Shown: positions 62,469 to 64,000 of the stretch, piece by piece
Layout: each line of letters starts with the position of its first letter
Position numbering within the stretch: the stretch's first letter is position 1
Origin: Thalassolituus sp. UBA1087
GTDB taxonomy: Bacteria > Pseudomonadota > Gammaproteobacteria > Pseudomonadales > Oceanobacteraceae
NCBI GenBank assembly: GCA_002314145.1
Contig: DCCG01000024.1
Span: 1,830 to 65,829, forward strand
DNA: 64,000 bases
Direction of reading: 5' to 3'
Made by a program: the position numbers and the translations under genes
Notes under the pieces: model-generated
Database searches by the model: none
The model's input: only the letters and a program-made list of their open reading frames with translations
Told to the model about the DNA's origin: nothing

Positions 62469-63218
62469 TCAGCCAGCTGTCTGCCGCTGGCGCACTGCTT
62501 CAAATAAACACACACCGGTGGCGACCGATACGTTCAGGGAACTGACTTCCCCGGCCATGGGAATATGGGCGAGGAAATCACAATGCTCACGGGTAAGACG
62601 GCGCATACCCGCACCTTCTGCGCCCATAACAATGGCCACGGCGCCTTTCAGGTCCTGTTGATAAATGGTCTGCTGCGCTTCTCCGGCGGTACCGATAATC
62701 CAGATGCCGCGTTCCTGCAGCTCTTTCATGGTGCGGGCCAGATTAGTAACCTGGATATAGGGCACAGCTTCCGCCGCGCCACAGGCTACTTTTGCGGCAG
62801 TGGCATTTAACGGTGCGGATTTATCTTTCGGAGCAATGACGACCTGTACACCGGCGGCGTCTGCCGTACGCAGACAGGCACCTAAATTGTGAGGGTCGGT
62901 AACGCCATCCAGAATCAGGATCAGCGCAGAGCCGGACAGAGCATCAAGTATGTCCGGCAGATGTTTTTCCGATTTATTCTGCACCGGCTTACGCCAGGCA
63001 ATAATGCCCTGATGATTATTGCCTTCGCCGGCTTTCTGATTCATCAGGCCTTTATCAACATCACTGATCATCAGGCCCTGTTCTGTTGCCAGATCCAGAA
63101 CCACTTGCATACGCTTATCCTGGCGCCCTTTCTGCACCCAGATTTCGATCACCTGATCCGGGCTGCGCTGTAATAAAGTGGTCACAGCATGCAGCCCGTA
63201 AACGGCTTCAGATTTCAT
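62469..63218 (-). CDS. rlmB: 23S rRNA (guanosine-2251-2'-O)-methyltransferase
   Basis: A 249-residue SPOUT methyltransferase. The N-terminal L30e-like RNA-binding domain begins YGLHAV. The catalytic knot shows LDGVTDPHNLGACLRTA (about residues 109-125), VMGAEGAGMRRLT and IPMAGEVSSLNVSVATG. It methylates G2251 in the ribosomal P-loop. It sits 11 bp downstream of rnr, the usual gammaproteobacterial pair. Confidence 0.95.
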   Translation of the reverse strand: MKSEAVYGLHAVTTLLQRSPDQVIEIWVQKGRQDKRMQVVLDLATEQGLMISDVDKGLMNQKAGEGNNHQGIIAWRKPVQNKSEKHLPDILDALSGSALILILDGVTDPHNLGACLRTADAAGVQVVIAPKDKSAPLNATAAKVACGAAEAVPYIQVTNLARTMKELQERGIWIIGTAGEAQQTIYQQDLKGAVAIVMGAEGAGMRRLTREHCDFLAHIPMAGEVSSLNVSVATGVCLFEAVRQRQTAG

Positions 63219-63229
63219 TTAATATCCTG

Positions 63230-64000
63230 TTACTTTTTTGCGGCAGGCCTGGTACTGTCTTTTTTAGCACTGCTTTTCCTGGCTGTTTTCTTTTTACCCG
63301 GTTTCTTTTTATCGGGCGTCTTTTTATCGGGTGTCGCTACCGACTTTTTTGCCGATGTTTTTTTACCATCTTTCTTAGTGCTTTTTTTCTTACCTTCGCC
63401 CTTTTTTCCTGCCGATTTTTTAGCATTCAGTTTTTGCCGTTTGCTGGGCTTTTTCTTTGCTGACGCTGAGCTTTTACCGTCATTTTTTTTACCATCCTGC
63501 TTGTCTTCAGCGGATTGACGGCGACCCGGTTTCAGTTCCACCTCTTCGGTCTGACCTGCCGCCCGGCGTTCACGACGACGCGGAGAACGGGCGGGCTTCG
63601 GCATATCGGCAGCGGCCCCGCGATTTTTATTCATCGGCGCAGTGGTCAGTTCGAAATCCACTTTACGGTCATCCAGATCAACACCCGCGACCCGTACCCA
63701 GAGTTTATCGCCAAGGCGGAAACTGCGACGGGTGCGCTCTCCGATTAAGCGGTGTTTTACCGAATCAAAGTGGTAGTAATCATTGGCTAGGTGGGAGACA
63801 TGCACCAGACCTTCCACATACACATCTTTCAGTTCCACAAACAGACCAAAGCCGGTGACGGCGGTAATAACACCTTCAAACTCTTCGCCGATGCGGTCTG
63901 ATATATATTCACATTTGAGAAAATCCACCACATCACGGGTGGCGTCATCGGCCCGCCGCTCGGTCATGGAGCACTGCTCACCCATCTGCACAATGGCATT
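63230..64000 (-). CDS. rnr: Ribonuclease R, C-terminal part (cut by window edge)
   Basis: This is the 3' end of the exoribonuclease R gene. Seen are the end of the catalytic domain (CSMTERRADDATRDVVDFLKC), the S1 RNA-binding domain (GVITAVTGFGLFVELKDVYVEGLVHVSHL) and a very long basic tail of about 130 residues made of Lys/Ser/Ala/Asp runs. Basic tails are usual in RNase R and bind RNA and ribosomes; this one is on the long side. The start lies beyond base 64000. Confidence 0.95.
   Translation of the reverse strand, partial: NAIVQMGEQCSMTERRADDATRDVVDFLKCEYISDRIGEEFEGVITAVTGFGLFVELKDVYVEGLVHVSHLANDYYHFDSVKHRLIGERTRRSFRLGDKLWVRVAGVDLDDRKVDFELTTAPMNKNRGAAADMPKPARSPRRRERRAAGQTEEVELKPGRRQSAEDKQDGKKNDGKSSASAKKKPSKRQKLNAKKSAGKKGEGKKKSTKKDGKKTSAKKSVATPDKKTPDKKKPGKKKTARKSSAKKDSTRPAAKK

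Overview
The window looks like chromosomal DNA of a free-living, probably marine, gammaproteobacterium of the Oceanospirillales/Pseudomonadales type. This is inferred from gene content (an rnr-rlmB pair, pgk-fba, epd, dapC, metR/metE, SufE, FumC, an MscS channel, a Baeyer-Villiger-type monooxygenase with an alpha/beta hydrolase) and from REP sequences starting GTAGGAG that resemble those of Pseudomonas and relatives. The species cannot be named from the sequence alone. No tRNA, rRNA, CRISPR array or prophage was seen.

Left part (about 1.0-23.0 kb, all on the minus strand): an exopolysaccharide locus of 18 genes in one orientation. Transcription starts near 23.0 kb with glycosyltransferases, a Wzy-like polymerase, a Wzx-like flippase, an NAD-dependent epimerase and three acyltransferase-3 proteins, then ManC (GDP-mannose supply). 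A lone beta-CASP metallo-beta-lactamase ribonuclease gene follows, bracketed by REP elements. The last six genes are a priming glycosyltransferase, a VanZ-like protein, an outer-membrane barrel, a short Wza-like exporter, a Wzc-like tyrosine kinase and a VpsP-like protein. Their content closely parallels the vpsL-Q module of Vibrio biofilm polysaccharide. The 11.8-18.5 kb stretch is visibly AT-richer than its surroundings, which suggests transfer.

Middle part (23-37 kb): a DHH phosphoesterase, a small exported protein of unknown function with its own terminator, an O-antigen ligase-like protein coupled to a PPP-family phosphatase, dapC-sufE, an NCS2 xanthine/urate permease and the divergent metR-metE pair. 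The intergenic gaps of the first 37 kb are full of REP elements. Two hairpin types (here A and B) are arranged as GTAG-B-(about 65 bp core)-A-CTAC units of about 142 bp. A RAYT transposase gene (290-745) lies inside one such unit. This transposase/element family is the most distinctive system in the window.

Right part (37-64 kb): no REP elements and dense housekeeping or envelope genes. These are a split MacAB-like tripartite exporter, fba and pgk, an MsbA-like ABC exporter, a DUF2135-TPR protein, a polysaccharide deacetylase, epd, small conserved genes (DUF1244, SIMPL, DUF1653, YbaK), a MASE1-CHASE hybrid histidine kinase, two tandem paralogous lipoproteins, fumC, the hydrolase/monooxygenase pair with a divergent TetR regulator, an MscS channel, rlmB and the 3' end of rnr (cut by the window edge).
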